In this document: positions 9,113 through 16,778 of the stretch, piece by piece
Position numbering within the stretch: the first letter of the stretch is position 1
Layout: each line of letters starts with the position of its first letter
DNA from: Thalassomonas haliotis
Lineage (GTDB): Bacteria; Pseudomonadota; Gammaproteobacteria; Enterobacterales; Alteromonadaceae
DNA length: 64,000 nt
Assembly: GCF_028657945.1 (NCBI RefSeq)
Contig: NZ_CP059693.1
Span: 2,480,001 to 2,544,000 of the forward strand
Direction: 5' to 3'
The notes under the pieces: model-generated
What the model was told of the DNA's origin: nothing
The model's database searches: none
The model's input: the letters and a program-made list of their open reading frames with translations, nothing else
Program-made: the position numbers and the translations under genes

Positions 9113-9970
9113 TTAATTGATATTTCTTACCGCGTCGATAAAAGGGTAACCCGCCGCTTTATCCCAGTTAATACTCCACTCCATAATGCCGCCAAACTGC
9201 GGATCATTGCAGATCATTTGATATTGTTTGCTGATACCCTGATAGATATTCTCTCCGGCATTAGGGCCGTTGAAGATGCTGCTACCGGCGCCTTTAATAC
9301 AGGCTGGCTGTCCGATAGCAATTAAGGTTTCCTCGGGAATGGTGCGCTTGAGGTTTTTAAAGGCCGCCGGGATAAAACCTAATTCGGTTTCATTATAACC
9401 GGCTATTTCCGGCCAGGGATTGTTATAAGCCTGGATAAATAAGTGGTCAAACAGGCGGTTCTCTATGGCTAAGTCATATACCCTGTGATTGCCGCCGGCG
9501 ACGAGAAAAAGATCGCCTCCTTGTTCAGCCTGATTAATTTGCGGTGCTGCCGTGAGCATTAAGCTGCTATCACGTTTTTTAATTTCCCGGCACAGCTGGC
9601 AGAGATAAGCGGGATCGCAGTTTATCTCCAGGTCGAAATCAACACCGGTAAAGCCGTATTTTTTGAGAAAGTTAACCAGGCAGCGGGCAACATCGTCGGG
9701 GGGGGTATCTCCCGGGTTATAAGTGTTGTTTTTTGCGCCGCCAACGGAAAATAACAAATTTTTTGCTCCCCTGGTTTTTGCGCTTTTGATATCGGCAATA
9801 AGTTCATCCGGGGTGGGGCAGGGGTTAAATACGCCGTTATAAATGCCAATATCTGGCCCGTTAATACTGCCAAATGCCATTATCAGGGTATCGTAACCTT
9901 GAGCGGCGGCTTCGGTAAAAGTGATGTTCCCCCAGCTTTCTAAATAACCTATCAGAAATCCCGGCTTCAT
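9113..9970 (-). CDS. glycoside hydrolase family 18 (chitinase-like) protein, no signal peptide
   Basis: A 285-residue single-domain GH18 protein. It begins with the family's opening strand (GFLIGYLESWGNI). It contains LLFSVGG, the conserved strand 3, and the catalytic strand GVDFDLE around residue 120, where the final Glu is the acid/base. The Tyr-rich strand QAYNNPWP and the ending EWSINWDKA also fit. The first Asp of the usual DGxDxDxE is Thr here, but the Asp and Glu that matter for substrate-assisted catalysis are kept. There is no signal peptide or chitin-binding domain, which is unusual because chitinases act outside the cell. AGGAG lies 7 nt before the ATG. It could be an intracellular endo-N-acetylglucosaminidase instead. 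Confidence 0.82.
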   Translation of the reverse strand: MKPGFLIGYLESWGNITFTEAAAQGYDTLIMAFGSINGPDIGIYNGVFNPCPTPDELIADIKSAKTRGAKNLLFSVGGAKNNTYNPGDTPPDDVARCLVNFLKKYGFTGVDFDLEINCDPAYLCQLCREIKKRDSSLMLTAAPQINQAEQGGDLFLVAGGNHRVYDLAIENRLFDHLFIQAYNNPWPEIAGYNETELGFIPAAFKNLKRTIPEETLIAIGQPACIKGAGSSIFNGPNAGENIYQGISKQYQMICNDPQFGGIMEWSINWDKAAGYPFIDAVRNIN

Positions 9971-10208
9971 TTTTTTCTCCTTGATATAAACATAAAAAAT
10001 GGCGATGACACCTGTTGCAAACGGCTGTATTACTCAGGTTTAGCGCCTGTGCGCCGTTTCCAGGGACAACTCTTTTATCCTAGTTCAATATGATGATTTA
10101 TCTATTGCCTCGCCGTCAGGTATGACTTTACTTTAATAAATCAGCGAATAGCTCAGTTCTGCTAAAATTACAGCAAAGGATAATAATTAGTTTTATCGGA
10201 GAGCATAG

Positions 10209-10718
10209 ATGATCCCGTCGGTTCTTGAAAAATTGATCAAAAAAAGCACCCATGATGGCAATGTGAATTTAAAGGAAATCACGGAATTCTTTAATATCAA
10301 GATTGAGCTGGATCGCCAAATGACGGACTTATGCCAGATTTATATATCGGAAGAAAATAAAAAGCCGGTGATCAAGCTGAGTCCGAATAACGACAGAAAA
10401 ACCAAATTTACTTTAGTGGCGATTGCCATTGCCGAATTCATTCTCACCCCGAGCCGTTTGGAAGGTACGGGTATCAGCTATGATATGTTTTTTCTTAAGG
10501 AAATATACCATCAAAGGTATAGCTACCGTATGATGCTGGCAACCCGGTTGGCGGTGCCGGAAGACATTATTAATCAGATGGATCAACCCGACTTTGATAT
10601 GGTGGCTTATGTTGCGGAATCGGATTATCAGCCGCAATTTATCAATTGCTGTGTCAAAGACAGCTCTGCTTTATTTTTATTGTCTAATTTCAGTGAATTG
10701 CCGGCTAATGCCAGGTGA
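10209..10718 (+). CDS. ImmA/IrrE-like protein with degenerate metallopeptidase motif
   Basis: A 169-residue protein whose layout follows the ImmA/IrrE peptidases. A beta-rich N-terminus is followed by KFTLVAIAIAEFIL (near residue 65), which sits where FTLAHELGHxIL is expected. RMMLATRLAVPEDII (near residue 106) sits where RFAAxLLMPE is expected. The two His and the catalytic Glu of HExxH are absent, so zinc proteolysis is not expected if this alignment is right. No partner repressor is adjacent. The start is supported by GGAG 9 nt upstream. Assignment rests on pattern alone; an unrelated small protein remains possible. Confidence 0.5.
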   Translation: MIPSVLEKLIKKSTHDGNVNLKEITEFFNIKIELDRQMTDLCQIYISEENKKPVIKLSPNNDRKTKFTLVAIAIAEFILTPSRLEGTGISYDMFFLKEIYHQRYSYRMMLATRLAVPEDIINQMDQPDFDMVAYVAESDYQPQFINCCVKDSSALFLLSNFSELPANAR

Positions 10719-10757
10719 GCAGAAGCAGGTTAGTTTAAAGTTGGAAAAAGAGATAAA

Positions 10758-10825
10758 AAAAAGAAAGATCAAAAATAACTTTAAAGCCAGTATCCAGCAA
10801 TGCTTTTCAGTGTGATCTTTCTTTT
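10758..10825 (+). other. long-loop inverted repeat after the ImmA/IrrE-like gene
   Basis: AAAAGAAAGATCA near 10759-10771 pairs perfectly with TGATCTTTCTTTT at 10813-10825 (13 bp, about 41-nt loop), ending in T-rich sequence 95 nt after the stop. It may act as a weak terminator. Apart from this and the hairpin at 10999-11034, the 10719-11059 gap shows nothing that looks coding. Confidence 0.4.
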
Positions 10826-10998
10826 ATAGGCAATATGAAATAGATCAATTTGTGTGTCCAAAACTGCTGATCATTTCCTTCCTGTAATATGAAAATGGCA
10901 CGAGTTGAGGTTAATGCCATGAAGTTATTTTAAGCCAGTGCCCGGCGATATTTTTTGATCTGAATCAAAGGGAAGTAACTTCACAATAAATAAAGAAA

Positions 10999-11034
10999 AA
11001 AACCGATAAACAGGGTTTTCTGTTTATCGGTTTT
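10999..11034. terminator. bidirectional rho-independent terminator
   Basis: AAAACCGATAAACAG and CTGTTTATCGGTTTT form a perfect 15-bp stem around a 6-nt loop, with A and T tails on both sides. It can stop transcription from either strand, most directly that of the small gene ending at 11060. Confidence 0.85.
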
Positions 11035-11059
11035 GGCCAATAATTTAACTGTAATTGGC

Positions 11060-11356
11060 TTATTTGTTTCTCAAGCTTGCCAGGCGTTTCATCAGCACGG
11101 AATTAAATACTTGGTCGAGTGACTGGCAGCTATCTTCACTGTCAGTTAACAGCTGGCTGTTGGTGTCAGTCTGTTGATCTATATTTTCGGTTTCCATGGG
11201 GGAGAAGGGACTATCTGATTCGGTGATTTCCAGCATAAAATCGGCGTTTTTATATTCACCCGCCATTGCTTTTTCAATTTGAGACATTTGCTGCTGTGTC
11301 TTGTTCAATATTTCGAAATACACCCTACTACCCTTGTTTTTGTTAATGGAAACCAT
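11060..11356 (-). CDS. small acidic hypothetical protein
   Basis: A 98-residue protein that I do not recognise. The ATG at 11356 is chosen because GGGGAA lies 6-7 nt upstream; the frame could extend 15 codons further without a ribosome-binding site. The N-terminus is basic (SINKNKGSR) and is followed by a helix with regular Gln and Glu (ILNKTQQQMSQIEKAMAG). A Ser/Asp/Glu-rich, probably disordered middle comes next, then a C-terminal helix (DQVFNSVLMKRLASLRNK). There is no signal peptide or membrane segment. It is a single gene with a strong terminator right after it. Function unknown. Confidence 0.65.
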   Translation of the reverse strand: MVSINKNKGSRVYFEILNKTQQQMSQIEKAMAGEYKNADFMLEITESDSPFSPMETENIDQQTDTNSQLLTDSEDSCQSLDQVFNSVLMKRLASLRNK

Positions 11357-11631
11357 GTTATTTCCCCGATTTTTATTATGAAGAAAATCCATTTGCATCA
11401 ATTTAATTCAACAAGGCTATGTTATTGGTTTTCACTCCAAAACGGTATTACATGGTATTACACACCTTGTAATGCGGGGTGTAGCCAAGCTTTGCCTGGT
11501 ATTTCACCGGCTGTCGTTCGAAAATTATTCGGGCAGGGGATTTATTACGGCTACAGAGCTGTAATGGCTCAGATAGCCGATATGCCAAAGCGGGTGTTCA
11601 GATGAGTCAGGTTTGACGATAAACGTTTTGT

Positions 11632-12189
11632 CTAAAGCGTTATTTGGTAAACATCAACCTTAAAGCCGCGAAAAGTGCTGCTGTGGTTATAGTCAAATCC
11701 CTGGCGGCATACGACCTTGACCGAAGCAAGATTTTCCGGCTCAATCAGGGCGGATACGCACTCAAGCCCTAAGGTATTTTTTGCCATGGTAAGCAGGGCA
11801 TTAACGGCTTCGCCGGCATAACCTTTTCCCTGATGTTTTACCGCCAACCGGTAGTTTAGATGGCTGAGCTCCCGGCCATCTAAATTTTGTTTGTGTAAAC
11901 CACAAATACCGATAAACTCATTTGTTAAATTATCGACAATGGCGCGGGTACCGTATCCCGGTATCTGGTATTGCTGTAGGCAGTTTTTTATATAGGCCCG
12001 GATCTGTTCGCGGTTATGCACGCCAACGGTGGAATATAACATCACCTGCGGATCGGCTAATATTTGGGGTAAATGCTCTAGATCCTGGTTTGAAATTTCT
12101 CGAATGTTGAGTCTTGGTGTTTGCAGGTTCAACTTGTTCAATGCTATCCCCGATAGTTTATGTCCTGTTTTATGTTTTTTTATAAGCAA
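11632..12189 (-). CDS. GNAT N-acetyltransferase, RimJ/RimL type
   Basis: A GNAT acetyltransferase of up to 185 residues. It has the RimJ/RimL-style opening LQTPRLNIREI, the acetyl-CoA pyrophosphate-binding loop HQGKGYAGEA (motif A, near residue 118) and the closing ENLASVKVVCRQGFDY. Members acetylate N-termini of ribosomal proteins or small amines; the substrate here is unknown. No ATG is available near the N-terminus. The long form uses TTG at 12189; a TTG at 12141 has GGGGA 6 nt upstream and starts at LNKLNLQTPRL, which fits the family better. It lies 8 nt downstream of another acetyltransferase gene, so the two probably form an operon. Confidence 0.8.
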   Translation of the reverse strand: MLIKKHKTGHKLSGIALNKLNLQTPRLNIREISNQDLEHLPQILADPQVMLYSTVGVHNREQIRAYIKNCLQQYQIPGYGTRAIVDNLTNEFIGICGLHKQNLDGRELSHLNYRLAVKHQGKGYAGEAVNALLTMAKNTLGLECVSALIEPENLASVKVVCRQGFDYNHSSTFRGFKVDVYQITL

Positions 12190-12197
12190 GAATAAAC

Positions 12198-12692
12198 TCA
12201 GTCTATACCCACTTGTGTGCTGCGCCTTTCCATCAACACCACATCGCGCCAGACCCCTTTTAATTTCCCCAGCTGCTTTCTTACGCCTAAGGTGTTAAAG
12301 CCATGTTTTTGGTGCAGTATGATACTGGCTTTATTTTCCGGGAAAATGGCTGCCTGCAAGGTCCAGATATTATGCTCTTCTGATGATGTGATTAACTGTG
12401 ACATCAGCTGTTTGCCTATGCCTTGCCCCCGGGCGCTGGCGGCAGTGTAAACACTGACTTCTGCAACGCCGCCATAAACGGGCCGGGCCGAAATGGGCGA
12501 CAGGGCAGCCCAACCCAGGATTTCTCCTTCTTTTTCTGCTATTAAGCGGCATGGCTTTAGCATTGCCTGATGCCATTGCTGCCAGGATTTTACCTGGGTT
12601 TCAAAGGTCGCATTGCCGCTATTAATGCCTTGCTGGTATATCTCTTGTACGACAGGAAAATCGTTTGGGATAAATTGACGAACCCTTATCAT
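12198..12692 (-). CDS. GNAT N-acetyltransferase, phosphinothricin acetyltransferase-like
   Basis: A 164-residue GNAT enzyme close to the PAT group, which acetylates phosphinothricin, methionine sulfone and related amino acids. Visible signatures are GNATFETQVKSW, an early aromatic substrate-contact segment; LGWAALSPISARPVYGGVAEVSVY; the CoA loop ARGQGIGKQL (near residue 90); and the ending HGFNTLGVRKQLGKLKGVWRDVVLMERR. The ATG at 12692 is chosen over a TTG 21 nt upstream because AGGAG lies 4 nt before it. It is the first gene of a two-gene operon with the RimJ/RimL-type enzyme. PAT homologues in non-producers are usually housekeeping detoxification enzymes. Confidence 0.85.
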   Translation of the reverse strand: MIRVRQFIPNDFPVVQEIYQQGINSGNATFETQVKSWQQWHQAMLKPCRLIAEKEGEILGWAALSPISARPVYGGVAEVSVYTAASARGQGIGKQLMSQLITSSEEHNIWTLQAAIFPENKASIILHQKHGFNTLGVRKQLGKLKGVWRDVVLMERRSTQVGID

Positions 12693-13016
12693 AAGACTCC
12701 TGGCTGATAACAAGCGATAGGGGCTTTACTTTACCTTTGTTTTTTACACTCTGCTATCAAGAAATGCCCCGGGCGGTGATTATTTTCAAATAGGGTCGTT
12801 TGCATAATTGTCAGGGGTTAAATGAATCGATATCGGTCGCGACTTCCTTCAGTTGAGAGCCGGTAAACTTATGCCGATAAGGTTTCTATCGGGTTTATAT
12901 CTTATTTTTCCGTGTTGAAAAGCGGGCTGAACCTTTTACCTGGGGGTTTGATTTATTAATTAAAGTTAGCAATATTAATAGCATATGGAGTAAAGAACGG
13001 GAAGGGGTATTATGTT
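12693..13016. other. intergenic gap before rssA-like gene, no gene seen
   Basis: No open frame with coding character was found on either strand. A 6-bp stem CCGATA/TATCGG followed by T-rich sequence lies near 12872-12891. The last 60 bp are AT-rich and probably hold the promoter of the patatin gene, but no clear -35/-10 pair stands out. Confidence 0.5.
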
Positions 13017-13919
13017 ATGAAAATAGGCTTGGCGCTGGGTAGTGGCTCTGCACGTGGATGGGCACATATCGGTGTGATTGAAGCCCTGGACCAGATGGGG
13101 ATCTGTGCCGATGTAATTGCCGGTTGCTCGGTGGGTTCTTATGTCGGTGCGGTATATGCCAATGATAACTTGGGCGCTTTAAAAAACTGGGTGAACAGCC
13201 TGAGTGAATGGCAGGTGGCCGGCTTGATGGGGGTCGGTTTTAAACGCGGCGGTATCGCCAACGGTGAAAAAGTTTTTAAGCAGTTGCAGGAATTTTCCAT
13301 GCCGAGCTTTGAACTGCTGGATAAACCCTTTGGTGTGGTGGCCACGGACTTATACAGCGGTAAGGAAGTCTGGTTTACCCATGGCGATGTGATTGAAGCG
13401 GTCAGGGCATCCTGCGCCACCCCGGCCTTATTCCCTTCGGTGTGGCATCAAGGACAAAACCGCTGGCTGGTGGACGGGGCGTTAGTCAATCCGGTACCTG
13501 TGTCTTTATGCCGCCACCTTGGGGCGGATTTCATTATCGGCGTTAATTTAAATTCAGATCACCGGCCGCATTTGCGGGAAAATCATGCCCTGGAGCGCCA
13601 GCACAACCAGGAAAAAACCGACAATTTCTTTGCTAAAAGCAAAAGCCTGGTGAACCAGTGGCTCAAACGTGATCCGCAAGAAAAGATGCAGCCCCGGTCG
13701 CCGAGTATGCTGGGTACCTTCACCGGGGCACTGGAGATCATGCAGGCCAGGGTAACCCGCTCTAAATTGGCGGGGGAGCCGCCGGAAATCCTCATTGAAC
13801 CTCAGTTAGGGGATTTTGGTATGATGGAATACCACAGGGCAGGAGAGTTGATTGAAGAAGGCAAAGCCAGTGTCGAGCGCTTAGAGCAGCAAATCAAGTA
13901 CCAGCTGGGGCTAGCTTAG
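13017..13919 (+). CDS. rssA: patatin-like phospholipase, RssA family
   Basis: A 300-residue patatin-fold serine hydrolase of the bacterial RssA group, matching its usual length. It starts with the oxyanion-hole motif GLALGSGSARGWAHIGV. The nucleophile elbow is GCSVGSYVGA (Ser near residue 42), and the catalytic Asp is in VDGALVNPVPV (near residue 155). The Ser-Asp dyad cleaves acyl chains from phospholipids or lipoproteins; RssA itself has no settled substrate. A GGGAAGGGG ribosome-binding site precedes the start. No RssB-type response regulator is adjacent, so the enterobacterial rssAB arrangement is not present. Confidence 0.88.
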   Translation: MKIGLALGSGSARGWAHIGVIEALDQMGICADVIAGCSVGSYVGAVYANDNLGALKNWVNSLSEWQVAGLMGVGFKRGGIANGEKVFKQLQEFSMPSFELLDKPFGVVATDLYSGKEVWFTHGDVIEAVRASCATPALFPSVWHQGQNRWLVDGALVNPVPVSLCRHLGADFIIGVNLNSDHRPHLRENHALERQHNQEKTDNFFAKSKSLVNQWLKRDPQEKMQPRSPSMLGTFTGALEIMQARVTRSKLAGEPPEILIEPQLGDFGMMEYHRAGELIEEGKASVERLEQQIKYQLGLA

Positions 13920-13974
13920 GTACAGGCCAAAACCTCTTGCTAACCACGCCAGCTTATCTCTTCGGCGCGCGGGG

Positions 13975-14817
13975 CTAATAACAGACGGTATTTTTACCGG
14001 ATATTTTTGCCTGATAGAGGGCATTATCTGCCGATTGAATTAATTGTTTTGCATCACAGATATCTTGCGTGGTCACGGCAACCCCGAAACTGGCCGTGAC
14101 CCGGATATTATCGATAACCGTTGCCTCTACTTTGCTCCTGAGCCGCTCCGCGATATCCAGGGCGGTGTTCAGGCGGGTTCTGGGCATAATGACTGCCAGT
14201 TCTTCACCGCCGTAGCGTGCCGGGATATCGGTTTCCCTGACCGAAGCCGTGATGCAGTCGCCGATGGCGGCCAGTACCTTATCGCCGCTGATATGGCCGT
14301 AGCTGTCGTTGACTTGCTTGAAGTTATCGATATCTATCAATACCAGGGCCACCGGGGCATTATGCTTACAGGCCTGCTGGCATTGTTTTTCCAGGGCTAT
14401 GTCAAAGACACTTCTCATATATAACGTGGTCAGGGCATCCTTGGTTGCCGCCTCGGTGATCAATAAGCTTTTGGCTTCGGAAATAATCTTGGCGGCGGGC
14501 ATGCAATGGGAAATATTGTTCATATAATCGAGTGTTGCCACGATAACGCCGGGGTCCCGGGATAAGGCCTTTGTCAGCCGGCGGTGATGCTGCACTATGG
14601 CATGCCAGTAATGCCGGCTTTGTCTTTCGCTAAAAAGTTCATGGGTCAAGGAAAACAAGAGCAGGGCGTAGGCGTTATTGTGATATTGATTTTTAAGCGC
14701 TTGCAGGGTAGCAGGGTCATATTCGGCTTTTTCAATAAGGGATACGGGCAGCTTTTCCTTGATCGCAAAATGAACTAATGCTTCATTTTCAAGCGTATTA
14801 TGCTCATTGTTAAACAT
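13975..14817 (-). CDS. diguanylate cyclase (GGDEF domain)
   Basis: A 280-residue cytoplasmic protein. An all-helical N-terminal half without a recognised sensor fold is followed by a GGDEF domain. The active site reads RYGGEEL and the inhibitory I-site RETD sits five residues before it. The substrate-binding segment LIDIDNFKQVNDSYGHISGD is intact. It should make cyclic di-GMP and be feedback-inhibited. The ATG at 14817 has GAGG 5 nt upstream; an ATG nine codons further out (14844) has no good ribosome-binding site. It converges on rssA with a 55-nt gap. Confidence 0.9.
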   Translation of the reverse strand: MFNNEHNTLENEALVHFAIKEKLPVSLIEKAEYDPATLQALKNQYHNNAYALLLFSLTHELFSERQSRHYWHAIVQHHRRLTKALSRDPGVIVATLDYMNNISHCMPAAKIISEAKSLLITEAATKDALTTLYMRSVFDIALEKQCQQACKHNAPVALVLIDIDNFKQVNDSYGHISGDKVLAAIGDCITASVRETDIPARYGGEELAVIMPRTRLNTALDIAERLRSKVEATVIDNIRVTASFGVAVTTQDICDAKQLIQSADNALYQAKISGKNTVCY

Positions 14818-14911
14818 GGGCACCTCACAAACATTTGACCACATTAACCTAAGACCAGAAAGCCCGACGTTATGCCCCTGATCCTCTTTTATGATAGCAC
14901 TCCCTGTCGGT

Positions 14912-14943
14912 GGCGCCGTTAATCTTTATCGGTTAACGGCGCC
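14912..14943. other. strong inverted repeat upstream of a diguanylate cyclase
   Basis: GGCGCCGTTAA and TTAACGGCGCC form a perfect 11-bp stem with a 10-nt loop. No T tract follows on either strand, so it is not a typical terminator. It lies between the diguanylate cyclase start and the end of the small gene at 15088, and may be an RNA stem in the leader or a DNA-binding site. Confidence 0.5.
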
Positions 14944-15087
14944 GGTCGGGTTTATTGATCAAGGTTAATTATTTAAGGTTTGCTCCCCGTCCTGCTGATG
15001 AAGAAAGTCGGCTTTATTCATGGCGGCGTTTAGCTCATAGTCATACTTGCTCAAGGGCGCTGTTGAGGGAGTCGACTTTGACTGAGC

Positions 15088-15438
15088 TTATATCTTGTCT
15101 GCTCTTTGGTAGTCAGATAATCCGGCGCCTGTTAAAGCATCAAGCTCTGTAAATAAGTCCGTATCGATTTTTTTGAAGTTAAAACAGGACTTTCCCTGCA
15201 TTTTCTTTTTTAATTCAGCTGAGATGTTTGCGAGTAACTCAGGGTTACAATAAACCGGCATCAGGTGATAGGTCACTTTATCTTTAGACTGTTTCACCAT
15301 ACCAAAGAAAATTGCCTTTTTTTTGGCATCGAGCTTACCGGTATTGATGTATAGATTGCCGGGCTTATCTGTGGTGACTTCCAGCTGTGTCGCATGTTTT
15401 TTCATGATATTTGCTAATGTCTTAAAAACCGTATCCAT
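15088..15438 (-). CDS. conserved hypothetical protein, possibly DUF1801/YdhG-like
   Basis: A 116-residue soluble protein. The ATG at 15438 has GGAG 5-6 nt upstream; the longer open frame adds 54 codons that look non-coding. It carries LYINTGKLDAKKKAIFFGMVKQSKDKVTYHLMPVY and then MQGKSCFNFKKIDTDLF. This resembles small proteins of the YdhG/DUF1801 type, which have an alpha/beta fold without known catalysis, but I am not certain of the family. The reading frame stays open for 40 more codons after its TAA. Confidence 0.6.
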   Translation of the reverse strand: MDTVFKTLANIMKKHATQLEVTTDKPGNLYINTGKLDAKKKAIFFGMVKQSKDKVTYHLMPVYCNPELLANISAELKKKMQGKSCFNFKKIDTDLFTELDALTGAGLSDYQRADKI

Positions 15439-15622
15439 TTTTGCTCCAAATAAAGCATTGATGTTGGCTAACTTTGCTAACCTTTTGTTAATTAATAGGC
15501 CCTGCAAAGAAAAACTAACATGCCAGCGGATAAACTTTCTCTGTCGGGATAAATTAGCGCAAGATGGCTTTGCCCTCAACCCTGAAAGCATCCGGGGCAC
15601 ATTTTATTCTGTTTACGTTAGG

Positions 15623-16561
15623 TTATTTGGGCAAGGGTGCTAAACGTTTGCCGCAAATCTGGGCCCGGCCAAGGTCTTTTGCCAGGTATAATTCTTTATC
15701 TGCGGTGTTGAGGAAATTGCTGGAGCTGTCAGCTTTTGGATTGGCGGTGCATATGCCTGCGCTAAAGGTAACGCAGGATCTTATGCTTGAACCTTGATGT
15801 TCGATATTTTTTTCAATAAAAGCGGCCAGAGATTTTTCCATCAACTGTATCGAGGTTTCCAGGTCGGTACCGTAAAGTAATACCGCAAATTCCTCTCCAC
15901 CGTAACGGGCAATAAAATCCGAATTTCTGACAAAAGAGCTGGTTAAATTGGCAGCCATAATTCTCAGGCATTGATCGCCTGCCGGGTGCCCGTAGAGATC
16001 ATTATATTGCTTGAAATAGTCGATATCGAGTATGGCCAGCGATAACAGCTTATGTTCACGTCGGGCCCGGTGCCACTCTTTTTTCAGCTGTTCATCAAAC
16101 GCCCTGCGGTTGGGGATTTCCGTTAAGCCGTCGAAGCAGGTGAAATGTTCGAGCAATTCATTTTTTCTGATCAACTGGATCTGCAGTTTTACCCGGGCGC
16201 GCAGCACAACTTCATTGACGGGTTTGTGGATATAGTCGTTGCCGCCAAGGCTCAATCCCCGGGCTTCATCGTTTGGAGAATTCAGGCTGGTCATAAAAAT
16301 AATACTGATATTGCCGTATTTTTCCCGGTTGGCAACCACATGCTGGCATATTTCGAAGCCGTTGCCGTCAGGTAACTGAATATCGAGTAACATCAGGTCA
16401 AACGGGGAGCTGGCGAGCAGCTCCAGGGCTTTTTTTCTGGTTTTGGCAATGGTAAGAATATAGTCAGAACTTAAATACCCGGCAATCATTTGAATATTAG
16501 TGGGTTCATCTTCCACCAACAAGATCCGGTATTGCCTGGCCAGCTGATTTTTTTCTTTCAT
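15623..16561 (-). CDS. response regulator with GGDEF output (PleD/WspR-like diguanylate cyclase)
   Basis: A 312-residue two-domain protein. The N-terminal receiver (residues about 12-125) has acidic residues VEDE, phospho-acceptor Asp60 in LLDIQLPDGNG, and Lys in HKPV. The C-terminal GGDEF domain (about 140-305) has GGEEF at 221-225 and the RNSD I-site at 212-215. Phosphorylation of the receiver is expected to promote dimerisation and cyclic di-GMP synthesis. The cognate kinase is not adjacent on this strand, but the large hybrid kinase at 16779 diverges from it across 217 bp and is a good candidate partner. Confidence 0.92.
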   Translation of the reverse strand: MKEKNQLARQYRILLVEDEPTNIQMIAGYLSSDYILTIAKTRKKALELLASSPFDLMLLDIQLPDGNGFEICQHVVANREKYGNISIIFMTSLNSPNDEARGLSLGGNDYIHKPVNEVVLRARVKLQIQLIRKNELLEHFTCFDGLTEIPNRRAFDEQLKKEWHRARREHKLLSLAILDIDYFKQYNDLYGHPAGDQCLRIMAANLTSSFVRNSDFIARYGGEEFAVLLYGTDLETSIQLMEKSLAAFIEKNIEHQGSSIRSCVTFSAGICTANPKADSSSNFLNTADKELYLAKDLGRAQICGKRLAPLPK

Positions 16562-16778
16562 TATTTCATGGCGTTATAATAATTATCGACTACAGTATAG
16601 CAGAAGTCAGCCCGGCGCGGATGTCTGCCCGGTTTTTGCTTTGAAATAAAAGCGTAGCGGAGAAGATTAAAGGCGTTGACTATACTGACATCAAAACCTT
16701 GATATAACATCGGCGGATCAAGCGCTATGGAGATAAGGCGGTTTTAACTAAGGTGCCGGATAAAGCCAGAGGCTGATC

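Noticed and set aside
11402-11631. Possible tRNA-like or small RNA gene
   Set aside because: No cloverleaf-compatible stems or T-loop were found; the stretch shows no feature that can be supported.
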